A DNA stretch of 11,373 nt from a bacterium (GTDB taxonomy: Bacteria > Oederibacteriota > CAKKQC01): assembly GCA_919901855.1 (NCBI GenBank), contig CAKKQC010000039.1, positions 1 to 11,373 on the forward strand. Reading direction: 5' to 3'. Position 1 is the first letter of the stretch; each line of letters starts with the position of its first letter. The position numbers and the translations under genes were made by a program. The notes beneath the pieces are model-generated. The model did not search any database and was not told the origin of the DNA. It saw only the letters and a list, made by a program, of their open reading frames with translations. Below, piece after piece: positions 1 through 5,697 of the stretch.

Positions 1-360
1 GACCCCGCCGCCGTGCGGGCGCGCCGGGCCCGGCGGGCCGCCGAGCGCCGGCTGACGTCCGCGGGCGCTGCGGCGAAGCACGGCCACGCGCTCGCCGTCC
101 ACGCCGCCGTGCAGGAGGTCCTCGCGGGCTACCTCGCGGACAAGTGGGGCGTCTCGCCGTCGGGACTCACGCTGACGGGCATCCAGGAGCGACTGCTCGC
201 CGCCGGAATCCCCGGGGAGACGGTAGCGCGGCTGGTCCGGTACTGGCAGGACGCCGACCTGATCCGGTACGCGCCGGCCGCGGCGGCCGACACCGACCTC
301 CCGGGGCGGCTCGCCGAGGTCCGGGCCCTGCTCGCGGACCTCGAGGGGAGGCGCCGGTGA
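1..360 (+). CDS. batD: BatD-like protein, C-terminal part (5' end outside window)
   Basis: The frame is open from base 1 and ends in TGA at 358-360, giving the last 119 residues of a longer protein. The fragment begins with an Arg/Ala-rich helical stretch, as expected just after a transmembrane segment. It continues with a helical domain containing YLADKWGVSPSGLT, then QERLLAAGIPGETVARLV and a final RYAP segment. This layout resembles the cytoplasmic C-terminus of BatD (oxygen-tolerance family), where a conserved small domain follows the last membrane helix. The call is supported mainly by the next gene, which overlaps by 4 nt and has a clear BatE architecture; batD-batE adjacency is common in bat operons. 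BatD is a periplasm-facing membrane protein thought to act with the von Willebrand-domain proteins BatA/BatB in stress or oxygen tolerance. The membrane anchor and N-terminal domains are not visible, so the name is inferred from tail similarity and context. Confidence 0.7.
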   Translation, partial: DPAAVRARRARRAAERRLTSAGAAAKHGHALAVHAAVQEVLAGYLADKWGVSPSGLTLTGIQERLLAAGIPGETVARLVRYWQDADLIRYAPAAAADTDLPGRLAEVRALLADLEGRRR

Positions 361-1136
361 TTGCCGCCCTGCTTCTTGTCGCATCACTCGTGAGCGCGGC
401 GGAACCGGCTCGCGCTGCCGCGAGTGGTCGAACACCGGCAGTGGTCGAGCCGACCGCGCCGACCGTCACGGATGAAGCGCGGCTATTCCAACAGGCCGGA
501 GCCGCCTACGAGAAGGGACGGTTCGCCGAGGCGCTAGCCGGCTACGAGCGCCTCGCCGCCGGGGGCCGCATGAGCGCGGCGCTGGCGTACAACCTCGGCA
601 ACACCGAGTGGCGGCTCGGCCGCCGCGGCTTCGCGATCCGGTGGTGGGAACTCGCCCGCCGGCTCGACCCCCGGGATTCCGACATCCGGTACAACCTCGC
701 GCTCGCGCGCTCGGCCCTCCAGGACGAGGAGCCCTCGGCCTGGGAAGCGCTCGACCGGGTGCTGACGGTGAACGAACTCGCGTGGCTCGTGACCGTCCTG
801 GTCTGGCTGATCGCCGGCCTCGCCGGCGTCGCGCTCTGGCGCGACGTGCCGTGGAGCCGCTGGCGCCGGTTCGTGCTCGCGGGCCTCCCCTTCCTCGTCG
901 TCCTGGCCGCCTGGCTCGCCCTGCGCGCCGGCGATCTCGCCCGTCCCTGGGGCGTCGTTACGGCTCCTGCCGTCGAGATCCGCTCCGGCCCGGGCGACCA
1001 GTTCCCGGTCGGGTACTCGGCCCCCGAGGGCCAGCGGATCCTGCTCCTCTCGCGCCGTCCTGGGTGGGTCGAGATCGGGGTGCCCAGCCGCAGTCTCAAG
1101 GGCTGGGTAGTGGACAGCGCCGTCACTGGCCTCTGA
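357..1136 (+). CDS. batE: BatE-like TPR and SH3-domain membrane protein
   Basis: The GTG start at 357 overlaps the preceding stop (GTGA), which indicates translational coupling, and gives 259 residues. An upstream start at 144 would lie wholly inside batD and is not used. Residues 1-20 form a hydrophobic signal peptide. About 40-75 and 76-110 are two TPR-like helical pairs (AGAAYEKGRFAEALAGYERL; ALAYNLGNTEWRLG; RYNLALAR). Two membrane helices follow at about 142-161 and 172-190. The C-terminus (about 197-259) is a bacterial SH3 domain (VEIRSGPGDQFPVGYS, GWVEIG, GWVVDS). TPR, two membrane helices and SH3 is the usual BatE architecture. The TPR part should be periplasmic and serve as a scaffold for the Bat complex; its biochemical role is not settled in any organism. 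A strong hairpin starts 5 nt after the stop, so this is probably the operon's last gene. Confidence 0.85.
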   Translation: MIAALLLVASLVSAAEPARAAASGRTPAVVEPTAPTVTDEARLFQQAGAAYEKGRFAEALAGYERLAAGGRMSAALAYNLGNTEWRLGRRGFAIRWWELARRLDPRDSDIRYNLALARSALQDEEPSAWEALDRVLTVNELAWLVTVLVWLIAGLAGVALWRDVPWSRWRRFVLAGLPFLVVLAAWLALRAGDLARPWGVVTAPAVEIRSGPGDQFPVGYSAPEGQRILLLSRRPGWVEIGVPSRSLKGWVVDSAVTGL

Positions 1137-1140
1137 CAGG

Positions 1141-1170
1141 GCGCGTCGGGGGCTTCAGCCCCCGACGCGC
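1141..1170. terminator. Perfect hairpin between convergent batE and GIY-YIG genes
   Basis: GCGCGTCGGGGGC (1141-1153) is followed by a TTCA loop and its exact reverse complement (1158-1170), a 13-bp uninterrupted stem. It lies 4 nt past the batE stop and 5 nt past the GIY-YIG stop on the other strand, so it could stop transcription from both sides. No T-run follows on either strand, so it is not a classical intrinsic terminator. The flanking CAGCCCCTACA (1170-1180) recurs at 5079-5089, so this may instead be a copy of a dispersed palindromic repeat. Confidence 0.6.
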
Positions 1171-1175
1171 AGCCC

Positions 1176-1757
1176 CTACACCTGACAGCGGGTCGGGACA
1201 CCCTCCACGGACGCGGGCCAGTGCATCTCGTACGTCACCGGCGCCTCGGACGGCAGGCGGGGCCGGAACCGCAGGTTCTCGTCCAGCAGGGGATGCTGGT
1301 CCGCGAGCTTGACCGCCCGGATGATCGCCGCCTCGACGCGCTCGCGCATCCGCTCGGAGCCGCGCATCGGCGCGATGAAGATCCGGTACGCCTTGAGCAG
1401 GTCGAGGGTCCGCATGTTGAGGCGCTCGAGGTTCTCGAGGTACTCGCCGAACAGCCCGCGGCGTTCCGGCTTCCAGAGCCCGCCCCAGACCTCGACCTTG
1501 TTCTTCTGGAGAAAGTCCTCGGGCTCCCAGACCGTGTACTCGCCACCCAGGTAGGCGCGCGTGTGCTCGGCGAACCGCTCTGCGAACGACCGCCCGGTCT
1601 CGCCGACGTAGTAGGGCGTGAACGTCGTCGCCGCGGTCGGGATCGTCCAGAGGTAGACGCCGGGCTCGCCGACCCAGCCCGACCCGTACAGCGTTCGCTC
1701 TTTGGGGCCGAGCCACTCGTATGGGCCGCGGAAGTGTATTTCCTCACCAGCCAGCAT
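1176..1757 (-). CDS. GIY-YIG domain protein, stand-alone
   Basis: The protein has 193 residues and carries a GIY-YIG nuclease-type core. GVY is at 33-35 and YYVG at 49-52, forming the two strands of the signature. R56 follows in ETGRSF, H65 in FAEH, and E142 in RVEAAIIRAV is a plausible metal-binding glutamate. The distance from the YVG strand to E142 is longer than in the minimal domain, with an insert rich in aromatic and charged residues (about 72-125). No zinc finger, helix-turn-helix or second nuclease domain is seen, so this is neither UvrC nor a clear homing endonuclease. The family cuts or nicks DNA, but target and role are unknown here and catalysis is inferred from motifs only. The ATG at 1757 has no good Shine-Dalgarno; a TACAAT hexamer ends 7 nt upstream, suggesting a leaderless message. 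The gene is isolated and convergent with batE. Confidence 0.7.
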   Translation of the reverse strand: MLAGEEIHFRGPYEWLGPKERTLYGSGWVGEPGVYLWTIPTAATTFTPYYVGETGRSFAERFAEHTRAYLGGEYTVWEPEDFLQKNKVEVWGGLWKPERRGLFGEYLENLERLNMRTLDLLKAYRIFIAPMRGSERMRERVEAAIIRAVKLADQHPLLDENLRFRPRLPSEAPVTYEMHWPASVEGVPTRCQV

Positions 1758-1764
1758 GGTGCCT

Positions 1765-1770
1765 ATTGTA
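1765..1770 (-). promoter_or_regulatory. -10-like element of the GIY-YIG gene (leaderless)
   Basis: On the minus strand TACAAT (5 of 6 matches to TATAAT) is followed by 7 nt and then the ATG at 1757. By usual spacing transcription would start at about 1758, one base before the start codon. No good -35 match is seen 16-18 bp further upstream, where the DNA is nearly pure G+C. Confidence 0.45.
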
Positions 1771-1816
1771 GCCCGCGCGCGGCGGGCCGGGGATCATTCC
1801 CCCCGCGACGGTGGTT

Positions 1817-1825
1817 TGCTATCCT
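1817..1825 (+). promoter_or_regulatory. Possible extended -10 promoter of citrate synthase
   Basis: TGCTATCCT reads as an extended -10 (TGN followed by a TATAAT-like hexamer at 1820-1825). It would start transcription near 1832 and leave a leader of about 83 nt before the gltA start at 1915. The -35 region is poor (TTCCCC at 1797-1802). It is the best candidate seen in the 157-bp gap, but unproven. Confidence 0.3.
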
Positions 1826-1900
1826 GAGTGCCTCCGCGGCGAAGGCTGGAGCGTCCCGCGGGGCGGTTCCCGGCTTCGTCATACAAGTCTGAAGGCGCTT

Positions 1901-1908
1901 GGGGGAGG
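1901..1908 (+). promoter_or_regulatory. Strong ribosome binding site of gltA
   Basis: GGGGGAGG, 6 nt before ATG 1915, is a strong anti-SD match and decides the start of citrate synthase over the in-frame GTG at 1828 and ATG at 1954. It contrasts with several neighbouring genes that lack any such site. Confidence 0.75.
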
Positions 1909-1914
1909 TTCGGC

Positions 1915-3120
1915 ATGGTCGACAGCATGATTCCGGGCGAGAAGGGGCCGATCATGGCGAAGAACATCGGCCTGCGCGACGTCTTCGTCGCGGACACGAA
2001 GGTCAGCCACGTCGACGGCATCAAGGGCAAGATCGTGTACCGGGGGTTCACGATCGAGACCCTCGCCGAGCACTCCTCCTACGAGGAGACCGCGTTCCTC
2101 CTCCTGCACGGGCGGCTGCCGACGCGCGCGGAGCTCGGCGAGTTCGACACGGCCCTGCGGCTCGAGCACTCGATTCCGCAGGCGCTGCTGGAATGGGCGC
2201 AGAGCCTCCCGAAGTCCATCCCCGCCATGGCCGTGGTGCAGGGGGCGATCCCGATCCTGGCCGCGCACGATCCGGACCTCACGGACGACTCTCGGGAGGC
2301 CAACCTCAGGAAGGCGATCCGGCTGATCGCCAAGCTTCCGACCGCGGTGGCGACCTGGGCGCGCGCGCACGAGCGCAAGCCCGTCGTGCCGCCGCGCGCG
2401 GACCTCTCGCACGCCGCGAACTTCCTCTACATGCTGACGGGAAAGGTCCCCGACGAGCAGATCGCCAAGGACTTCGACGTCTGCCTCATCCTGCACGCGG
2501 ACCACTCCTTCAACGCCTCGACGTTCACGTGCCGCGTGGTCGCCTCGACCCGGGCCAACATGCACGCCTCGATCGCGGCCGCCGTCGGCGCGCTCTCGGG
2601 CTCCCTGCACGGCGGGGCGAACGAGGAAGTCATGAAGATGCTGAAGGAGATCGGCACCGTGGACCGGGCCGAACTCTGGGTCAAGGAGGCCCTGGACCGG
2701 GGCGAGCGGATCATGGGCGTCGGGCACGCCGTGTACCGGACCTACGACCCACGCGCCAGGATCCTGAAGGTGATCGCGGGGCGGCTGGCCGAGCGCACGA
2801 CCCACGGCAAGTGGTTCGAGATGACCAAGCAGCTCGAGGACATCACGCGCAAGGAGTTCGAGGCGCGCGGGAAGGCGCGCCTGCACCCGAACGTGGACTT
2901 CTACTCGGGCACGGTCTATACGGAGATGGGCATCCCGACGGACCTCTTCACGCCCGTGTTCGCGATCTCGCGGATCGCGGGCTGGTGCGCGCACGTGATC
3001 GAGGAGAAGTTCGCGGACGCCCAGCCCAAGGCCGTCATCTACCGGCCCGAGGCCACGTACACCGGACCCGGCCCGGACCTCGAGGGGCTCCCCTACACCC
3101 CGATCGACCAGCGGAAGTAG
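1915..3120 (+). CDS. gltA: Citrate synthase
   Basis: Condenses oxaloacetate and acetyl-CoA to citrate, the entry step of the TCA cycle, in the cytoplasm. The 401 residues are close to the usual length. The catalytic triad is visible: H232 in SLHGGANEEV, H271 in MGVGHAVYRTYDPRA and D328 in PNVDFYSG. The oxaloacetate-binding LHADHSFNAST lies at 193-203, and FTPVFAISRIAGWCAH (345-360) is the typical C-terminal block. ATG 1915 is chosen because GGGGGAGG (1901-1908) sits 6 nt upstream; the frame stays open to a GTG at 1828, but that extension is Arg/Pro-rich and lacks a binding site. ATG 1954 is a possible internal alternative. 2-Methylcitrate synthases share the fold and motifs, so a propionate role is not excluded, although no prp genes lie nearby. 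The gene is flanked by unrelated genes and appears monocistronic. Confidence 0.93.
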   Translation: MVDSMIPGEKGPIMAKNIGLRDVFVADTKVSHVDGIKGKIVYRGFTIETLAEHSSYEETAFLLLHGRLPTRAELGEFDTALRLEHSIPQALLEWAQSLPKSIPAMAVVQGAIPILAAHDPDLTDDSREANLRKAIRLIAKLPTAVATWARAHERKPVVPPRADLSHAANFLYMLTGKVPDEQIAKDFDVCLILHADHSFNASTFTCRVVASTRANMHASIAAAVGALSGSLHGGANEEVMKMLKEIGTVDRAELWVKEALDRGERIMGVGHAVYRTYDPRARILKVIAGRLAERTTHGKWFEMTKQLEDITRKEFEARGKARLHPNVDFYSGTVYTEMGIPTDLFTPVFAISRIAGWCAHVIEEKFADAQPKAVIYRPEATYTGPGPDLEGLPYTPIDQRK

Positions 3121-3140
3121 CCTCAGGCAACGCCCGGTCA

Positions 3141-3161
3141 GTCGCGGGTCTTCTTCGCGAC
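3141..3161 (+). terminator. Weak hairpin after citrate synthase
   Basis: GTCGCG (3141-3146) and CGCGAC (3156-3161) form a 6-bp stem with a 9-nt loop, 20 nt after the gltA stop. No T-run follows. It may help end the gltA transcript before the next gene's -10 element at 3180, but could be chance in such GC-rich DNA. Confidence 0.25.
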
Positions 3162-3179
3162 CAGATATCGGGGAGAGGC

Positions 3180-3185
3180 TATCAT
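3180..3185 (+). promoter_or_regulatory. -10-like element of the secreted protein gene (leaderless)
   Basis: TATCAT (5 of 6 to TATAAT) is followed by exactly 6 nt and ATG 3192, which would place the transcription start on the A of the start codon. GCGACC at 3157-3162, 17 bp upstream, matches the -35 consensus only in its GAC core. A GGGAGAGG at 3171-3178 is 13 nt from the ATG, too far for a good Shine-Dalgarno. Confidence 0.45.
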
Positions 3186-3191
3186 GGGACT

Positions 3192-4346
3192 ATGAGGCGT
3201 GGTGGCCACGGCACGCGAGGATGCATCGGGGCGATGATCCGGACAGTCACCCCATGCGCGGCGCACGTCACCGCGGTTCTCTTGTTTGGCGGCTCCTCGA
3301 TCGCCCTCTCGGCCTCTCAGATCCGCCCGGACGTCCAATCGAGCACAACTACCACCGCCATCTCGGCGGCGGAAGATCCAGCGCATTTCGAATACACGGG
3401 AGTTACCCGTTCCGAGAGTGGGAAGTGGAGCGAGGTGCGCCTTCTTGGTCGAGATGGACGCGCTATTCGGGTTTGGCGTGAGGGCGAGAACGGAATCGCG
3501 AACCTGAGTGTGTGCAAGACGAAGACCCGCCTCCTTGTTGACGGGGTGGGTACCCGACCTGGGATGTACGCGAGCGTATCCATGTTCGACAACCACGGAC
3601 GCAAGCTGTGGTCGATTGACCGTTGCTGTCCCTATGGGGCAATCGATACGGGCGGCTATCTCGCGGAGAACGGATACATCTGGGTCTGTTACGACGGTGG
3701 ATCGGGCGGGGCCTGCTACGAGTCTGGATTGGACGGTGATGGCGGGGATGGCGAGCCCTTGCAGATCGTCAAAGAGAACTGCCCCCATCTTCGCGTGATT
3801 CGGGAGGATGGGAGGCTTCTCTTCTCGGCGCAAGACGGCCAAGAGGCCAGGATTGGAGACATGTCTCCGGACGGTCACTACCTTCTCATCGGCTCCGTCG
3901 CCGTCCTCGATGCCCGAAAAGCAGAGATGATCGCAGTCCCGATCCCGCCAGACTACTCCGCACCGGGACATGTTTCGGATGATGGTGTGATCACATTCAC
4001 CGGGCGCAACTCCGGATCGGCTGGCCATGAGCGGTGGATCTTCCTCATCGGAGAAGGATTGAAGAAGATCAAGAACGAAGTGAGAACGCTCTCATCGAAT
4101 GGGCGGTACAAGATCTTCTGGGATTTCCGGAACGACCAGCCTATGCTCCTTGAGTGGCGCGAACGGAAGGAGAATCCGAGGCACATCGCCATGCCAAGCG
4201 TCCCAGATGCTCGGCCCACATTCGTGGACGATGAAGGGCGCGTAACCTACACTTCCACCAAACCGGTCAACTACGGGGAGACCGCCGCTATCTTCCAGGA
4301 AGGACTGGGGCTCAAGCCTGCCCCCTCAACCACTCTTCAGCCCTGA
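3192..4346 (+). CDS. Secreted protein of unknown function with beta-propeller-like repeats
   Basis: I do not recognise a named family. The 384 residues begin with a signal peptide: an Arg-rich n-region, then a hydrophobic core (AAHVTAVLLFGGSSIALSA) ending near residue 35, so export is expected. ATG 3234 would give a shorter, equally plausible signal peptide. The mature part contains recurring short strand units with an Asp/Asn-Gly turn followed by a hydrophobic strand: GRDGRAIRVW, DNHGRKLWSI, REDGRLLFSA, SPDGHYLLIG, SDDGVITFTG, SNGRYKIFWD, DDEGRVTYTS. SPDGHYLLIG resembles WD40-like/TolB-type blades, hence a propeller is likely. Several cysteines occur in the middle (SVCKTK, DRCCPYG, WVCYD, GACYES). 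Base composition differs from neighbours: 4081-4140 has 32 G+C of 60, and A/T-ending codons are common, which suggests later acquisition. No partner gene is evident, and the 56-bp gap to the PIN gene shows no terminator. Confidence 0.7.
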   Translation: MRRGGHGTRGCIGAMIRTVTPCAAHVTAVLLFGGSSIALSASQIRPDVQSSTTTTAISAAEDPAHFEYTGVTRSESGKWSEVRLLGRDGRAIRVWREGENGIANLSVCKTKTRLLVDGVGTRPGMYASVSMFDNHGRKLWSIDRCCPYGAIDTGGYLAENGYIWVCYDGGSGGACYESGLDGDGGDGEPLQIVKENCPHLRVIREDGRLLFSAQDGQEARIGDMSPDGHYLLIGSVAVLDARKAEMIAVPIPPDYSAPGHVSDDGVITFTGRNSGSAGHERWIFLIGEGLKKIKNEVRTLSSNGRYKIFWDFRNDQPMLLEWRERKENPRHIAMPSVPDARPTFVDDEGRVTYTSTKPVNYGETAAIFQEGLGLKPAPSTTLQP

Positions 4347-4387
4347 TGAAGGCCTATCCCAGAGGCACACGGGTACGCGAGTAGGGA

Positions 4388-4393
4388 TATAGT
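4388..4393 (+). promoter_or_regulatory. -10-like element of the PIN gene
   Basis: TATAGT (5 of 6 to TATAAT) lies 9 nt before ATG 4403, predicting a leader of about 3 nt. AGGG at 4394-4397 could act as a weak Shine-Dalgarno if transcription begins further upstream. No convincing -35 is seen. Confidence 0.35.
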
Positions 4394-4402
4394 AGGGTCA
4401 GC

Positions 4403-4876
4403 ATGCCGCAGTTCCGCGTGTACGTGGATACCTCCGTCATCGGGGGATGCCTGGACGAGGAGTTCGCGGGCCCTTCGCGCCAGTTGCTCGACTGGGCGCG
4501 TGACGGCAAGATCATGCTCCTCGTCAGCGACGTCGTGATCGACGAACTGGCGGAGGCACCGGGGCCGGTGCGCGCGATCTTTGCGGGCCTGCCGATCGAG
4601 TCGGTGGAACGGGTGCCGGTGGATGACCGGGTGCGGAGCCTCCGGGACGCCTATCTGAGCGCAGGAATCATCGGACCCGCCTCCGCCTACGACGCGACGC
4701 ATGTGGCGGCCGCCTCGGTGGCCGCGGCCGACGCCATCTGCTCGTGGAACTTCAGGCACATTGTCAGACTGGACCGGATCAGGGCCTATAATGAGGTCAA
4801 CGTCCGGAACGGGTACGGGACGTTGACGATCATGTCGCCCAGGGAGGTCAATCTCGATGAGCCGGCCGACGGTTAA
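4403..4876 (+). CDS. PIN-domain protein, candidate VapC-like toxin
   Basis: PIN domains are Mg2+-dependent ribonucleases. The protein has 157 residues. The acidic active-site positions are visible: D9 in VYVDTSVIGG, E48 in VSDVVIDELAEAP, and D97 in YDATHVAAASVAAADA; the SWNFRHIV block (114-121) holds the position of the fourth conserved polar residue. The C-terminus (RIRAYNEVNVRNGYGTLTIMSPREV) continues well beyond the core in a manner seen in a recognisable subfamily of stand-alone PIN proteins. The gene is directly followed, with a 20-nt overlap, by a small gene, so the two are translationally linked and probably form a toxin-antitoxin pair in toxin-first order. Classical VapBC is antitoxin-first with a DNA-binding VapB, so this is a variant; target RNA and toxicity are inferred, not shown. 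The codon use looks like that of the host, unlike the gene upstream. Confidence 0.82.
   Translation: MPQFRVYVDTSVIGGCLDEEFAGPSRQLLDWARDGKIMLLVSDVVIDELAEAPGPVRAIFAGLPIESVERVPVDDRVRSLRDAYLSAGIIGPASAYDATHVAAASVAAADAICSWNFRHIVRLDRIRAYNEVNVRNGYGTLTIMSPREVNLDEPADG
4841..4847 (+). promoter_or_regulatory. Ribosome binding site of the small partner gene
   Basis: AGGGAGG lies inside the end of the PIN coding region, 9 nt before ATG 4857. It supports independent and strong translation of the small downstream gene, as would be needed if that product must exceed the PIN protein. Confidence 0.6.
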
Positions 4877-5063
4877 GAAGACGTTCGATTGCCTCGCCTT
4901 TAAGGATCAGGCGCAGGCGCGGCTCATCGAGGAGACTCGCGGCATGACGGCCGAGCAGGAGACCGCCTACCTGACGAGGAAGGCCGAGGAAGGTCCCCTC
5001 GGCGAGTGGTGGAAGAAGGTGAAGGCGGCAACGGCTTCCCGAAAGGCCCCCGCCACGAAGTAG
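4857..5063 (+). CDS. Small protein partnered with PIN gene, candidate antitoxin
   Basis: The product has 68 residues, is highly charged, and is predicted to be mostly helical. It starts with a basic segment and KTFDCLAFKDQAQARL (9-23), then IEETRGMTAEQETAYLTRKAEE (24-45), then GEWWKKVK (49-56) and a Lys/Ala/Pro tail. The F-D-C-x-x-x-K start and the E-E-T-x-G-M-T-x-E-x-E motif look like small proteins I recall beside PIN proteins of this subfamily, but no database check was possible. No ribbon-helix-helix, AbrB or HTH DNA-binding motif is evident, so autoregulation of the classical VapB kind is not supported. The start overlaps the PIN gene by 20 nt in another frame and has its own Shine-Dalgarno. 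The most likely role is to bind and neutralise the PIN ribonuclease; a regulatory subunit is an alternative. Confidence 0.72.
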   Translation: MSRPTVKKTFDCLAFKDQAQARLIEETRGMTAEQETAYLTRKAEEGPLGEWWKKVKAATASRKAPATK

Positions 5064-5071
5064 GCGGGGCC
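5045..5071. terminator. GC-rich hairpin between convergent small gene and Nudix gene
   Basis: GGCCCCCGCC (5045-5054) can pair with GGCGGGGCC (5063-5071) with one bulged C and an 8-nt loop that overlaps the stop codon of the small gene. It sits 14 nt from the convergent Nudix stop. No T-run is present. It is a plausible shared terminator, but weaker than the hairpin at 1141-1170. Confidence 0.35.
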
Positions 5072-5084
5072 GAGACCCCAGCCC

Positions 5085-5609
5085 CTACAGCAGTTTCAGC
5101 GCGTCGAGGCCGAGGAATCCGGAGCCGATATCGGTCAGGTTGCCGCCGCGCAGGCGGGCCTTGAACTCGTCGAGCGACAGCTCGACGACCTCGCACTCCT
5201 CCTGGTCCTGGTTCTGCGGCGCACCGACCTTGCGGCACCCCGTTGCCAGGAAGTTGTGCCGGCGGTTGTTCGCGTAGGCGGAGACGGGGTTGGCCGCCAG
5301 GAACCTGATCTCGCCGGCCTCGTACCCGGTCTCCTCGCGCAGCTCGCGGCGGGCGGACTGCTCCGGCGTCTCGCCGGAATCCATGAATCCGCCGGGCAGG
5401 TCGAGCATGACTTCTTCGAGGCCGGGGCGGAACTGGCGGGCGAACAGAATCCTGCCCTCCGTCGTGACCGCGAGGATGCAGACGACGTCGAGAGTGTCGC
5501 GAACCTCGAAGGTGGCGAGCCGGCCGTCGGGGCGCCGGAAGGTCTTCTTCACCACCTTCAACCGGCCGTCGTAGACGACCTCCTGCCCCGTCTTCTCCCA
5601 GGGCTTCAT
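5085..5609 (-). CDS. Nudix hydrolase, ADP-ribose pyrophosphatase type
   Basis: Nudix enzymes hydrolyse nucleoside diphosphates linked to another group. This 174-residue protein has a complete Nudix box at 74-96: G74, E80, then RELREETGY (88-96), matching GX5EX7REUXEEXGU. The N-terminal part (VVYDGRLKVVKKTFRRPDGR, then EVRDTLDVVCILAV) and LFARQFRPGLEEVMLDLPGG are typical of the ADP-ribose/ADP-sugar pyrophosphatase group, where the RQFR segment contacts substrate. NPVSAYANNRRHNFLATGC (107-125) corresponds to the usual later active-site loop. Exact substrate cannot be set from sequence. ATG 5609 is chosen because the domain begins there; the frame runs open further upstream into the dnaE 3' end but that stretch is Arg/Pro-rich and unlike the family. 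No Shine-Dalgarno is obvious. It lies 88 nt downstream of dnaE on the same strand, with a perfect hairpin between. Confidence 0.87.
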   Translation of the reverse strand: MKPWEKTGQEVVYDGRLKVVKKTFRRPDGRLATFEVRDTLDVVCILAVTTEGRILFARQFRPGLEEVMLDLPGGFMDSGETPEQSARRELREETGYEAGEIRFLAANPVSAYANNRRHNFLATGCRKVGAPQNQDQEECEVVELSLDEFKARLRGGNLTDIGSGFLGLDALKLL

Positions 5610-5640
5610 GGTTGTATTGGCGGGACTTTGCCAGCACGGC

Positions 5641-5669
5641 CGCGAGCCCCGGCACAGCCGGGGCTCGCG
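5641..5669. terminator. Perfect hairpin between dnaE and the Nudix gene
   Basis: CGCGAGCCCCGGC (5641-5653) is followed by loop ACA and its exact reverse complement (5657-5669), a 13-bp uninterrupted stem. In the direction of dnaE transcription it comes 28 nt after the stop. No T-run follows. The 5670-5697 stretch beside it is built from GCGAG-like short units. It probably ends or attenuates dnaE transcription, or is a dispersed palindrome. Confidence 0.5.
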
Positions 5670-5697
5670 CTCGCCTCGCTGTCGCTCGGCTCGTGCC

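Noticed and set aside
144-356. Upstream extension of batE to an ATG at 144
   Set aside because: It lies entirely within batD in another frame, is Arg/Gly/Pro-rich, and would bury the signal peptide that begins at GTG 357.
1879-2994. Antisense open frame (371 codons) across citrate synthase
   Set aside because: No motif, Arg/Val/Asp-biased composition, and it overlaps a complete citrate synthase with an intact catalytic triad.
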